43,112 nt of DNA. Origin: SIG440 sp045645905 (lineage in GTDB: Bacteria; Bacillota; Clostridia; Monoglobales; Monoglobaceae). The translations under genes were made by a program, and so were the position numbers. Of the stretch, positions 8,837-16,974 are shown piece by piece. Each line of letters opens with the position of its first letter. Positions within the stretch are counted from its first letter, which is position 1. The DNA is taken from assembly GCA_045645905.1 (NCBI GenBank), contig JAZRJT010000111.1, forward strand, positions 1 through 43,112, in the 5' to 3' direction. The notes under the pieces are model-generated. The model was not told the DNA's origin and ran no database searches. It saw only the letters and a list, made by a program, of their open reading frames with translations.

Positions 8837-9835
8837 ATGGCAAATGAAATAGGAATTGATCTGGGTACTTCCAATACTATAATTTATTTAAGAGGAAAGG
8901 GCATTGTTGTTAACGAACCAACAGTTGTTGCGGTAAGCCGTGCAACAGGCAAAATTCTTTCAATCGGCAAAGAAGCGGGTGAAATGCTTGGCAGAACACC
9001 CCTTGATATCTGTGCGGTTACACCCATCAAAGAGGGTGTTATTGCAAACTTTGATATTACGGTTGCAATGCTTAAGTATTTTATTAAGAAGGCTGTTAAT
9101 ACGTCATTCTTAAAGCCAAAAGCGGTTGTTTGTATCCCTTCCCATATAACCGATGTCGAAAAGCGTGCAGTACGTGATGCAGCACTGGCAGCCGGGGTCA
9201 AGGAGGTTTTTCTTCTTGAAAAGTCAATGGCTGCAGCAATCGGTGCAGGAGTTGCTGTTAATGCACCTGTTGGGTCAATGATTGTTGATATCGGCGGCGG
9301 TACAACTGAAATTGCTGTAGTATCACTTGGTGGTATTGTTGCAACTCAAAGTCTTAAAATTGCAAGTCAGACATTTGATAATGACATCATTTTGTATTTA
9401 AAGAAAAATCACAATCTTATTATAGGTAATATAACTGCCGAAGAAATCAAGACTACGATTGGGTCTGCTTGCTCTCTTAAAGAGGAGCTTTCTCTTGAAA
9501 TCAAGGGACGTGACCTTGTTTCAGGTCTTCCCAGAACTGCAACTGTGACTTCCGAGGAAATCCGTGAAGCAATTCAGGAAAGCCTTGCCGGAATTATCGA
9601 CGGAATAAAGTCTGTGCTTGAGAAAACTCCGCCCGAACTTGCTGCGGACATTATTGAATCAGGTATTGTTCTTACAGGTGGAGGTGCAATTTTGAAGGGC
9701 TTTGGCCGTCTTATAAATGCTCATACAGAAATTCCTATTTTCATTGCAGAATCACCGTCTGAATGTGTGGCAATCGGTGCAGGTAAGGCACTTGAAGAGG
9801 TTAAGACCATGCATTCATTGCTTATTACTGAATAA
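8837..9835 (+). CDS. mreB: Rod shape-determining protein MreB
   Basis: Actin-like ATPase forming filaments under the membrane that guide lateral wall synthesis. It shows the phosphate-1 motif IGIDLGTSNT (about 5-14), the phosphate-2 region MIVDIGGGTTEIAVVS (about 153-168) and the adenosine motif GIVLTGGGAILKG (about 277-289). At 332 residues it has family length. It heads the mreB-mreC-mreD-PBP2 series and starts after AAGGAGTG. The separation from maf is 34 bp, so the shape genes probably share transcripts with the upstream run. Confidence 0.94.
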   Translation: MANEIGIDLGTSNTIIYLRGKGIVVNEPTVVAVSRATGKILSIGKEAGEMLGRTPLDICAVTPIKEGVIANFDITVAMLKYFIKKAVNTSFLKPKAVVCIPSHITDVEKRAVRDAALAAGVKEVFLLEKSMAAAIGAGVAVNAPVGSMIVDIGGGTTEIAVVSLGGIVATQSLKIASQTFDNDIILYLKKNHNLIIGNITAEEIKTTIGSACSLKEELSLEIKGRDLVSGLPRTATVTSEEIREAIQESLAGIIDGIKSVLEKTPPELAADIIESGIVLTGGGAILKGFGRLINAHTEIPIFIAESPSECVAIGAGKALEEVKTMHSLLITE

Positions 9836-9867
9836 TTAGAGTTGAATTTTGAAAGGAGATACATCCT

Positions 9868-10707
9868 TTGAAAAGATTTATAAAAAACAGATGTGTTTTG
9901 GGTTTGGTCATTTTCGTCCTTTTGTTTAGTGTTGTAATAGGCGTTATTAATGCGACCAATCCAGATGTAACCTTTGTTGAAAATGTTGTGCAAGTGGTGG
10001 TTACACCCGTGCAAAAGCTGTTTACCAATATAGGAACAGGTGTTTCAGACTTTTTTGGATATTTTTCGGATATTGACAAATTAAAGGTTGAAATAAAGGA
10101 TTTAAAGAAAGAGAATTCACATCTGAAAGAAGAATTGAATAAAAGCGAAATAAGCTTGCGTGAAAATGAAGAACTGCGAAAGTTGCTTTCGCTGAAAGAT
10201 GCATATCCCGAACTTGAGCTTGAAACAGCTCAGGTCATAGCTCGTGACCCATCCAACTGGTATAACACATTTACAATTGATAAGGGTGCGGTTGACGGAA
10301 TAAATGTTAATCAGCCTGTTATTTCTGTTGACAGAACCCTCGTTGGCAGAATAAGCGAGGTTGGTACAACCTGGGCAAGGGTTATTACCATAAATGACCC
10401 GGGACATTCTGCGGGGGCTGAGATTGTCAGGTCTGGCGAATATGGAATCGTAGAAGGCGAAGCATCTGCTGATGAAGGCGGCAATTGCCGACTGTCATTT
10501 GTTTCAAAAAATGCCAATATAATTGTGGGTGATAAGGTTGTTACCTCGGGTATGGGCGGGATATATCCCAAAGGTCTTACAATAGGCAAGGTTCTTGATA
10601 TAAGACCTGATTTACAGGGAATTTCTCAATACGCCTTAATCAGCCCTGAGGCAGATATTGACAATATTAAAGCTGTTTTGATTGTGATGAATGATATGAA
10701 CGAGTGA
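9868..10707 (+). CDS. mreC: Rod shape-determining protein MreC
   Basis: Bitopic membrane protein that links MreB, MreD and PBP2 in the elongasome. One transmembrane helix (about residues 11-30) is followed by a coiled coil (about 70-110, with the EIKDLKKENSHLKEELNKSE pattern). The C-terminal beta-rich MreC domain (about 115-275) carries ARDPSNWYNTFTIDKG and a GKVLDIRPD segment typical of the family. Translation most likely begins at TTG 9868, since AAAGGAG lies 9 bp upstream and no ATG fits. It has 279 residues. The gene lies 32 bp after mreB. Confidence 0.9.
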   Translation: MKRFIKNRCVLGLVIFVLLFSVVIGVINATNPDVTFVENVVQVVVTPVQKLFTNIGTGVSDFFGYFSDIDKLKVEIKDLKKENSHLKEELNKSEISLRENEELRKLLSLKDAYPELELETAQVIARDPSNWYNTFTIDKGAVDGINVNQPVISVDRTLVGRISEVGTTWARVITINDPGHSAGAEIVRSGEYGIVEGEASADEGGNCRLSFVSKNANIIVGDKVVTSGMGGIYPKGLTIGKVLDIRPDLQGISQYALISPEADIDNIKAVLIVMNDMNE

Positions 10708-10767
10708 TTTGAAAGGCATATGTGTTTTTAGTTACTATGTGTGGGCAGAAAGGCTATGGAAATTACT

Positions 10768-11277
10768 ATGAAAACAACAATACACGGGGTTTTTTTGCTG
10801 ATTTTTTCTATACTACAGGCAACCTGGCTCGACTGTATTGAAATTTTTGGTATAAAACCAAATCTTTTTCTGGTTTATATAATTGTAATATGCTGTTTTT
10901 GCGGCAGAGCAGAGGGTGCTGCAGTAGGGTTTGCTTTTGGCTTTGCTTTAGATATGCTTATTGGGCGGACTTGGGGAGCTAATGCACTTCTTGGTATGCT
11001 ACTTGGATTCTGTATAGCAAATTTTTGTGAAAGAGTGCTCAGCGACAGTAATTTTTTTATTACGCTTGCACTGGTTTTGGTAGGCTCTTTGCTGTATGAA
11101 ACGTTTTATTATTCTGTTGCGTTTTTACGAACCGAAAACAGCGGCTTTTTCTCACTATTGATTAAAATAATTATTCCCGAATGCGGATACAATCTTGTGA
11201 CATCGGTACCGGTATATTTCATAATAAAACGTTTTGCAAAATTACTTTACACTGATAAGGGTGACGCAATTGGATAA
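10768..11277 (+). CDS. mreD: Rod shape-determining protein MreD
   Basis: Small polytopic membrane protein of the elongasome with about five transmembrane helices (starting at HGVFLLIFSILQATW). The family recognition region is VGFAFGFALDMLIGRTWGANALLGMLLGF, in which D and G residues line the helix 2-3 turn. The start is uncertain. An in-frame GTG at 10741 and ATGs at 10756 and 10768 exist. I choose 10768 because it gives the usual short MK- leader before helix 1, although no ideal ribosome binding site supports any of the three. Its end overlaps the PBP2 start by 8 bp. Confidence 0.85.
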   Translation: MKTTIHGVFLLIFSILQATWLDCIEIFGIKPNLFLVYIIVICCFCGRAEGAAVGFAFGFALDMLIGRTWGANALLGMLLGFCIANFCERVLSDSNFFITLALVLVGSLLYETFYYSVAFLRTENSGFFSLLIKIIIPECGYNLVTSVPVYFIIKRFAKLLYTDKGDAIG

Positions 11278-13306
11278 AAAAGGCTTGAAAGCGCGTTTTG
11301 TTTTAATATTTTGCTTTCTGGCCGTGTTCACATTGTTATGCGTGGCACGGCTTTTTAGTCTGCAGATTATTCATGGTGCCGAATATAAGGAAAAAGCCGA
11401 AAATCGACTTGTTCGTGCTTATCCCATAAAAGCACCGCGTGGCGAAATGCTTGATAGATTTGGTCGTCCTATGGTTACAAACAGTATGGGCTATTATGTT
11501 CAGATTCAGGATGTAAGTACAGACAATAGTGCTCTTAACAAAACTATCTATAATCTTATAAAAATTTTTGAAGCCGACAATATTGATTATTTCAACGATT
11601 TTCCAATTTCGGGAATTCCTTATGCTTTTGATTTTTCACATAGCGATGATCCCCAAAAAGCTCTTGCTGACTGGAAGAAGGAATATAAGCTTGAAAAATA
11701 TGATACGCCAAAAGATGTGGTGAATTATTATCTGGAAAAATTTGATATTGCAGAAGATTTCGGTCAGGCTGATGCCTTGAAAATTATTGGTGTGCGATAC
11801 ACAATGAATACAAAGAATTTCAGCGTTATGAATCCATACAACTTTGCAAACAATATTGATATGGAAACTGTTCAGAAGATAAAGGAAAATTCGTTTGCTC
11901 TGGGTGGTGTCAGTGTTGAGATAGAGCCTGTACGCGAATATGTAAATGGAAACATGGCGGCACATATTCTTGGCCGTACTGATATTATCTATAAGGAAGA
12001 ATACGAGGAACTTAAATCCAAAGGATATGGAATGAATGATATCATAGGCAAGGATGGACTTGAAAAGGTTCTTGAAAGGTATCTTAAAGGCAAAGACGGT
12101 TATAAACGTGTTGAACAAACAAAGTCTGGTTCGGTATCACAGATGCTGAATATCAAACAGGCAGAGACAGAAAATTATGCCATTCTGACAATTGATTCTG
12201 AACTGCAGAGAGTCACCGAAGAATCTCTTGCAAAAAATATTGAAGCAACCCGTGGCGATAGAGGTGTTGATTGTTTCAGTGGGGCAGCTGTTGCCGTTGA
12301 GATTAACACAGGTGAGGTTCTTGCTATGGCATCATTACCAAACTACAATCCTGCTGAGTACAGCAAAAATTATACAAAGCTGTTTAATGATGCACAAAAT
12401 CCGTTGCTTAATCGTGCTCTTGGCGGTGCATATACTCCCGGTTCAACATTTAAACCGTTGACGTCAATTGCGGCGCTTGAGGAAGGAATTATCACTCCCT
12501 CAACAAAAATTGCAGATTTAGGTGTTTACAAATATTATGCTCCGTCTTATCAGCCTACTTGTCTTATCTGGAAGAATACGGGCGAAACACACGGCACGAT
12601 AAATGTGTCGGAAGCAATAGGGGTATCCTGCAACTATTTCTTTTATGATGTAGGTAGACAGCTTGGTATTAATAAACTGTCAAACTATGCCAAAGCCTTT
12701 GGCCTGGGTCAGAAAACAGGTATTGAATTAGCAGAAGCTGACGGTATTGTGGCAAGTGAGGAATTTCGTGAATCACGAGGTATGGAATGGTATCCGGGTG
12801 ATACTCTTCAGGCGGCTATCGGACAATCGGATAATATGTTTACACCTGCCCAGCTTGCAAGCTATGTAAGTACTATTATAAACAAGGGTACAAGATATTC
12901 GTTACATCTTGTAAAGGATGTACGCAGTTACAGTACGGGAGAGATTGTTTATCAGAATGAACCTGCAGTAATTTCAAAATATGAAATTTCAGATGAAACA
13001 TTATCCGCTGTAAAAGATGGTATGAGGCGAGTTACCGAGGATGGTACTGCTAAAGCGGTTTTTGAGGATTTTGGGATTTCGGTAGGCGGCAAAACGGGTA
13101 CCGCAGAAGTAAACCGAGGCAGCGATACCGTTTTATTTGTTGGCTTTGCACCATATGACAATCCCCAAATTGCGGTGGCAGTTGTTCTTGAGCACGGAGC
13201 GACAAGCAGGTATGCGGCTCAGGTTGCTCGCGATATGTTTGAATATTATCTTGGTCTTTCGGAAGTCGCAGATGAAGTCAGCCCGATGAATACTATTTTA
13301 AAATAG
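11270..13306 (+). CDS. mrdA: Penicillin-binding protein 2 (elongation transpeptidase)
   Basis: Class B PBP that cross-links peptidoglycan during rod elongation. With the start at TTG 11270 (ribosome binding site TAAGGGTG 9 bp upstream, overlapping the mreD end), the protein is 678 residues. It has a membrane anchor (about 8-30), a PBP dimer domain with KAPRGEMLDRFGRP (54-67), and a transpeptidase domain with SxxK at S392-K395 (GSTFKP), SxN at S453-N455 (VSCNYFF) and KTG at 608-610 (GGKTGTAE). All catalytic motifs are intact. A long reading frame extends 12 codons further upstream from another TTG but lacks a ribosome binding site. No separate RodA is encoded nearby. Confidence 0.92.
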   Translation: MDKKGLKARFVLIFCFLAVFTLLCVARLFSLQIIHGAEYKEKAENRLVRAYPIKAPRGEMLDRFGRPMVTNSMGYYVQIQDVSTDNSALNKTIYNLIKIFEADNIDYFNDFPISGIPYAFDFSHSDDPQKALADWKKEYKLEKYDTPKDVVNYYLEKFDIAEDFGQADALKIIGVRYTMNTKNFSVMNPYNFANNIDMETVQKIKENSFALGGVSVEIEPVREYVNGNMAAHILGRTDIIYKEEYEELKSKGYGMNDIIGKDGLEKVLERYLKGKDGYKRVEQTKSGSVSQMLNIKQAETENYAILTIDSELQRVTEESLAKNIEATRGDRGVDCFSGAAVAVEINTGEVLAMASLPNYNPAEYSKNYTKLFNDAQNPLLNRALGGAYTPGSTFKPLTSIAALEEGIITPSTKIADLGVYKYYAPSYQPTCLIWKNTGETHGTINVSEAIGVSCNYFFYDVGRQLGINKLSNYAKAFGLGQKTGIELAEADGIVASEEFRESRGMEWYPGDTLQAAIGQSDNMFTPAQLASYVSTIINKGTRYSLHLVKDVRSYSTGEIVYQNEPAVISKYEISDETLSAVKDGMRRVTEDGTAKAVFEDFGISVGGKTGTAEVNRGSDTVLFVGFAPYDNPQIAVAVVLEHGATSRYAAQVARDMFEYYLGLSEVADEVSPMNTILK

Positions 13307-13310
13307 TATT
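13289..13310. repeat. Perfect 22-bp palindrome over the PBP2 stop codon
   Basis: Positions 13289-13299 are the exact reverse complement of 13300-13310 (arms begin AATACTATTTT). The palindrome spans the last codons of the PBP2 gene and its stop. A second short inverted repeat follows (GTATTAA 13306-13312 with TTAATAC 13324-13330). There is no T tract after either, so this is not a standard intrinsic terminator. It could be a protein-binding site or an mRNA 3'-end structure. Confidence 0.6.
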
Positions 13311-13370
13311 AAAGTGTAGAATATTAATACGAAAAAAACTTTACAAATTATGTAAAAAACAAATAATATT

Positions 13371-13399
13371 TTGACATTTATTCTAGTTTGTGTTAATAT
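13371..13399 (+). promoter_or_regulatory. Likely promoter of minD
   Basis: TTGACA at 13371-13376 is followed 17 bp later by TAATAT (13394-13399, 4 of 6 matches to the -10 consensus). It sits 42 bp before the minD start in an AT-rich 135-bp gap. It suggests that minD-mgsA can be transcribed separately from the mre genes. Confidence 0.65.
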
Positions 13400-13441
13400 T
13401 GTGATGTATGAAACCTTTGGATTGAGTAAGGAGGTTTTAAA

Positions 13442-14236
13442 ATGGCAGAAGTAATTGTTATAACTTCCGGTAAAGGCGGCGTTGGAAAAACGACAACAAC
13501 CGCAAATCTGGGCGTTGGTCTTTCAAAACTTGGTAAAAAAGTTTTATTGATAGATACAGATATAGGACTCAGGAATCTGGATGTTGTTTTAGGTATTGAA
13601 AATATAATAGTTTATGATTTGGTTGATGTGATTACAGGTGTTTGCGAGCCTGATAAAGCTGTTATTAAAGATAAGCGCTTTGATGGTTTGTTTATTATTC
13701 CTGCAGCACAGACAACAGATAAGGATGCTGTCTCTGAGGAACAGATGAAGGAGCTTTGCGACAAGCTGAGGGATAAATATGATTTTATCTTAATAGACTG
13801 TCCTGCAGGTATTGAGCAAGGATTTAGAAATGCTGTTGCAGGTGCGGACAAGGCTTTGGTTGTTATAACACCTGATGTTTCGTCTGTACGTGATGCAGAC
13901 AGAATTGTGGGTCTGCTTGAGGCACATGGTATTGAAGAACACTATGCTGTAATCAACAAAATTAGTCCTGATTTGGTAAAGGGCGGCTATATGCTAAGTG
14001 TTGATGATGTTATAAAAATGATTAGTATTAACCTTATTGGTGTTGTGTCTGATGACAGAGAAATAATTGTTTCAGCTGCAAAGGGCGAACCCGCGGTTAT
14101 TAATTCAGGGTCTTTTGCAGGCAGATGTTATAGGAATATAGCTGAAAGACTCTGTGGCAACAATGTTCCACTTATGGATTTTGAAGAAAAAACTTTTCGC
14201 AGTCGACTTAAAAAACTTTTTGGAGGCAGAAAATAA
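13442..14236 (+). CDS. minD: Septum site-determining protein MinD
   Basis: Membrane-associated ATPase of the ParA/MinD class that positions the division septum. The deviant Walker A motif GKGGVGKTT (10-18), the LIDTDIGLRNLDVVLG segment (about 36-51) and LIDCPAGIEQGF (about 118-129) are diagnostic. The C-terminal KTFRSRLKKLFGGRK is a basic amphipathic helix of the type that targets MinD to membrane. The length of 264 residues is standard. In many Clostridia minC lies directly before minD and minE after it. Here PBP2 precedes and methylglyoxal synthase follows, so the partners must be elsewhere or missing. Confidence 0.92.
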   Translation: MAEVIVITSGKGGVGKTTTTANLGVGLSKLGKKVLLIDTDIGLRNLDVVLGIENIIVYDLVDVITGVCEPDKAVIKDKRFDGLFIIPAAQTTDKDAVSEEQMKELCDKLRDKYDFILIDCPAGIEQGFRNAVAGADKALVVITPDVSSVRDADRIVGLLEAHGIEEHYAVINKISPDLVKGGYMLSVDDVIKMISINLIGVVSDDREIIVSAAKGEPAVINSGSFAGRCYRNIAERLCGNNVPLMDFEEKTFRSRLKKLFGGRK

Positions 14237-14306
14237 CTATAGACAAAATTCTCATTAATACAATAAACAAAGTAACAATTTAGCAGTATTGACAGGAGGT
14301 AGGAAA

Positions 14307-14717
14307 GTGAACATAGCTTTAATTGCGCACGACAAGAAAAAAGAATTGATGGTGGATTTTTGTATTGCCTATAAGGCCATACTCAGTGAACATAATCTTT
14401 GTGCTACAGGCACAACTGGTAGTCTGATTATTGAAGCTACAGGTCTGGACGTTAATTTGTTTTTATCAGGGCCTCAGGGCGGTGATCAGCAGATTGGTGC
14501 CAGAATTGCATACAACGAGATTGACTTGGTTTTGTTTTTCCGCGATCCCCTTACAGCTCAGCCTCATGAGCCTGATGTTTCTGCTCTTTTCAGGTTATGT
14601 GATGTTCACAACATTCCGCTTGCCACAAATAGTGCAACTGCTGAGGTTATGATAAGAGGTTTGGAACGTGGCGACCTTGCATGGCGTGATATTGTAAACC
14701 CCAAAAAGACAAGATAA
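14307..14717 (+). CDS. mgsA: Methylglyoxal synthase
   Basis: Converts dihydroxyacetone phosphate to methylglyoxal and phosphate, a glycolytic overflow bypass. Recognised by IALIAHDKKKELMVDF at the N-terminus, the phosphate site ATGTTGSLI (about 33-41), and GPQGGDQQIGARIA (about 54-67), whose Asp is the family's catalytic residue, then FFRDPLTAQPHEPD (about 77-90). The start is GTG 14307: AGGAGG at 14295-14300 is well placed for it, whereas the in-frame TTG at 14289 lies upstream of that site. The resulting 136 residues fit the family. It lies 70 bp after minD and is probably co-transcribed with it. Confidence 0.93.
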   Translation: MNIALIAHDKKKELMVDFCIAYKAILSEHNLCATGTTGSLIIEATGLDVNLFLSGPQGGDQQIGARIAYNEIDLVLFFRDPLTAQPHEPDVSALFRLCDVHNIPLATNSATAEVMIRGLERGDLAWRDIVNPKKTR

Positions 14718-14741
14718 AAAATAACAATTATATATAAATTT

Positions 14742-14755
14742 GCCGCAAATGCGGC
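14742..14755 (+). promoter_or_regulatory. Short GC-rich hairpin just before the nhaC ribosome binding site
   Basis: GCCGC (14742-14746), loop AAAT, GCGGC (14751-14755) form a 5-bp hairpin ending six bases before the GGAGAG ribosome binding site at 14761. It could tune translation initiation of the antiporter gene. It is too short, and lacks a T tract, to be a terminator. Confidence 0.35.
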
Positions 14756-14775
14756 GGAACGGAGAGATTTTTGTT

Positions 14776-16452
14776 ATGAAAAAATCAAACATCATTAAGC
14801 TTGTTGTGATTCTTCTGGCAATCATTGCAGTCGTTGTCGGTGCAACTACCGTAAAAACAAATGTAATGGTTGACTGCGGTCTTTGCAGTGAGGCAGGCGA
14901 AATCCTTGCAGGATGTGAGGGGTGTGGCGGTAAAGGAGAGGTAGCTCCTTCAAGCAACTATTATGCAACAATAGTTTCACTTCTTCCCCCTATTCTTGCG
15001 ATAGTTCTTGCGCTTGTAACAAAAGAGGTTTATTCATCACTCTTTGCAGGTATTGTTATTGCGGCACTTTTTGCGAGTAACTTCAATCCTGTAAGTGCTA
15101 TGGATGCATTGCTGGGTGATGGACTTATAGGTGCAGTTGAGGGCACAGCAGGTATATTTATATTCCTGGTTGTTTTGGGTATTCTTGTTGCCCTTATCAA
15201 CAAAGCAGGTGGCAGTGCGGCATTTGGTGTATGGGCAGAAAAGAACATAAAGTCAAGAGCAGGTGCTATGTTTGCAACATTTGTTCTTGGTGTACTTATC
15301 TTTATTGATGACTATTTCAACTGTCTGACAGTTGGTTCTGTTATGAAACCCGTTTGTGACCATCACAAGATTTCAAGAGCAAAGCTCTCATACCTTATTG
15401 ATGCAACAGCCGCACCGGTTTGTATGATTGCTCCTATCTCTTCTTGGGCAGCAGCAGTTGCAAGCTATGCTCCTGAGGGCGAAGGTCTTACATTGTTTAT
15501 AAAGGCGATTCCTTATAACTTCTATTCGTTGCTTACATTTGTATTCATAATTGTTCTTTGCGTGAAGAGCTGGGATTTTGGCCCAATGAAAATTCACGAA
15601 CTTAATGCAATTAACAAGGGTGACCTTTTTACAAGCGGTGAAAGAGTAGCAGAAGATGACGAGGAGGTTGTTTCAAGCAGGGCAAAGGTTATCGACCTTG
15701 TTCTTCCTGTTGTAGTACTTATTGTACTCAGCGTTCTTGCACTAATCTATGTTGGCGGATATTTTGCAGGCGAAACCTTTGTAAATGCATTTGCAAATAC
15801 CGATGCAACCATTGGTCTTCCTTGGGGTGCTATTGTTGCATTAGTTCTTACAATCGTGTACTTTATGCTCAGAAAGCTCATTTCCTTCAAGGAAGCTATG
15901 GAATGTGTTCCCAAGGGCTTTATTGCAATGGTACCAGCTATTCTTATCCTTACATTTGCAACAGCACTTAAGAACGTAAACAGTCTTATGGGTTATGCTA
16001 CATATGTTGAAAATCTTCTGGCAGATGCAAGTGCTCTTGCTAATCTGCTTCCCGCAGTTATCTTTGTTGTGGCTTGTATCCTTTCATTTGCTACAGGTAC
16101 ATCATGGGGTACATTTGGTATTCTTATTCCTATTGTTACTGTTATATTTGAAGCAGGTGACCCGCTTCAGATTATCGGTATGTCAGCGTGCCTTGCAGGT
16201 TCTGTTTGCGGTGACCACTGCTCACCTATTTCAGATACAACAATTATGTCATCTGCAGGCGCAAAATGTGACCATCTTAACCACGTGTCAACCCAGTTGC
16301 CTTATGCAATTACAGTTGCTGTAGTTTCCTTTGTTTCATACATAATTGTAGGCTATGTACAGAACTGGTACATTGTATTCTCGATTGCGGTAATTCTTAC
16401 AATCGCAACAATGTATGTTATTAATAAGATTTCCTCAAAGAAGGAAGCGTAA
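14776..16452 (+). CDS. NhaC-type Na+/H+ antiporter family protein with a four-cysteine insert
   Basis: Polytopic membrane transporter (558 residues, roughly a dozen helices) of the NhaC superfamily, which exchanges Na+ for protons or organic acids. Family regions include FIDDYFNCLTVGSVMKPVCDHHKISRAKLSYLID (about 177-210), FATGTSWGTFGILIPI (about 438-453) and CGDHCSPISDTTIMSSAGAKCDH (about 479-501). The start is ATG 14776 after GGAGAG; an in-frame TTG at 14740 has no ribosome binding site. Unusually, the loop after helix 1 contains C34, C37, C47 and C50 with Gly-rich spacing, resembling a zinc-ribbon or DnaJ-type knuckle. A strong hairpin at 16509-16531 follows. Substrate is not certain. Confidence 0.85.
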   Translation: MKKSNIIKLVVILLAIIAVVVGATTVKTNVMVDCGLCSEAGEILAGCEGCGGKGEVAPSSNYYATIVSLLPPILAIVLALVTKEVYSSLFAGIVIAALFASNFNPVSAMDALLGDGLIGAVEGTAGIFIFLVVLGILVALINKAGGSAAFGVWAEKNIKSRAGAMFATFVLGVLIFIDDYFNCLTVGSVMKPVCDHHKISRAKLSYLIDATAAPVCMIAPISSWAAAVASYAPEGEGLTLFIKAIPYNFYSLLTFVFIIVLCVKSWDFGPMKIHELNAINKGDLFTSGERVAEDDEEVVSSRAKVIDLVLPVVVLIVLSVLALIYVGGYFAGETFVNAFANTDATIGLPWGAIVALVLTIVYFMLRKLISFKEAMECVPKGFIAMVPAILILTFATALKNVNSLMGYATYVENLLADASALANLLPAVIFVVACILSFATGTSWGTFGILIPIVTVIFEAGDPLQIIGMSACLAGSVCGDHCSPISDTTIMSSAGAKCDHLNHVSTQLPYAITVAVVSFVSYIIVGYVQNWYIVFSIAVILTIATMYVINKISSKKEA

Positions 16453-16508
16453 GTAATACTAGATGTTCTGCATTTGTTGACTGATGGCAAAGCAGAATGG
16501 TATAAAAA

Positions 16509-16531
16509 ACAAAGCGGCGTAGCCGCTTTGT
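16509..16531 (+). terminator. Intrinsic terminator after nhaC
   Basis: A 10-bp perfect stem, ACAAAGCGGC (16509-16518) and GCCGCTTTGT (16522-16531), closes a GTA loop and is followed by TCTTT. It separates the antiporter gene from the hydrogenase-succinate operon. Confidence 0.8.
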
Positions 16532-16605
16532 TCTTTGCGTAGATAAGAAGACTTAAAAAGAACCCGTATACTTTACACACAAAAATGAATATATATTACA
16601 AAAAG

Positions 16606-16617
16606 ATTTGTGAAATT
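16606..16617 (+). repeat. Operator-like repeat ATTTGTGAAATT, upstream copy
   Basis: ATTTGTGAAATT occurs here and again, identically, at 16689-16700. A near copy, TTTGTCAAAT, follows at 16618-16627, 11 bp in phase with TTTGTGAAAT at 16607-16616. The region also reads as an inverted repeat, TTACAAA (16596-16602) with TTTGTGAA (16607-16614). It lies upstream of the -35 box at 16633, so it could bind an activator or a redox repressor. The TTGTGAA half-site resembles Rex operators, but a full Rex palindrome is not present. Confidence 0.5.
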
Positions 16618-16632
16618 TTTGTCAAATAAGCA

Positions 16633-16661
16633 TTGATTTTTGGTTTAGCCTATGATATAAT
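16633..16661 (+). promoter_or_regulatory. Promoter of the hydrogenase-succinate operon
   Basis: TTGATT (16633-16638), a 17-bp spacer, and TATAAT (16656-16661) form a strong vegetative-type promoter 70 bp before the first gene. The only other stretches between here and 33897 are gaps of 39 bp or less, so this probably drives all 17 genes downstream. It is flanked on both sides by the same 12-bp repeat. Confidence 0.8.
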
Positions 16662-16688
16662 ACAATTACAATCAGGGGTAGTATGAAT

Positions 16689-16700
16689 ATTTGTGAAATT
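16689..16700 (+). repeat. Operator-like repeat ATTTGTGAAATT, downstream copy
   Basis: This is an exact second copy of the element at 16606-16617, 83 bp away, or close to eight helical turns. It lies about 20 bp inside the predicted transcript, just before the first ribosome binding site. Same-face spacing around a promoter is typical of looped repression or cooperative binding, and the regulator is not identified. Confidence 0.5.
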
Positions 16701-16730
16701 AACCCCCGTATATGAAAGGGTTGAATATAA

Positions 16731-16970
16731 ATGAAAGTAACAGTTTGCATTGGTAGTTCGTGCCATATCAAGGGTTCACGCCAGGTTGTTGAAACACTGC
16801 AGAATCTTATAAATGAGAATAATCTCGGAGATAAGGTGGAGCTTGGAGGCACTTTTTGTCTGGGCAAATGCCAGCAGGGTGTGTGTGTAACTGTTGACGA
16901 AGAGTTCCATTCGGTTACACCTACAAATGTTAATAAGTTTTTTGAAAACGAAATAGCTAAAAAGGTGTGA
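16731..16970 (+). CDS. Thioredoxin-fold [2Fe-2S] ferredoxin, NuoE-like (copy 1)
   Basis: A 79-residue stand-alone version of the NuoE/HoxE [2Fe-2S] domain. The four ligand cysteines are C6, C11, C43 and C47 (CIGSSCHIKG... and CLGKCQ), the CX4C...CX3C pattern of thioredoxin-like ferredoxins. It lacks the N-terminal helical half of NuoE. As first gene of the operon and directly upstream of a sensory hydrogenase, it probably passes electrons within the hydrogenase module, or between it and NADH-linked enzymes. It is followed 4 bp later by a homologous copy. Confidence 0.87.
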   Translation: MKVTVCIGSSCHIKGSRQVVETLQNLINENNLGDKVELGGTFCLGKCQQGVCVTVDEEFHSVTPTNVNKFFENEIAKKV

Positions 16971-16974
16971 GAAT

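Noticed and set aside
16672..16706. Leader hairpin from GGGGT (16675-16679) with ACCCC (16702-16706)
   Set aside because: Only 5 bp with a 22-nt AT-rich loop, unlikely to be stable on its own. Kept only as a weak possibility near the downstream repeat.
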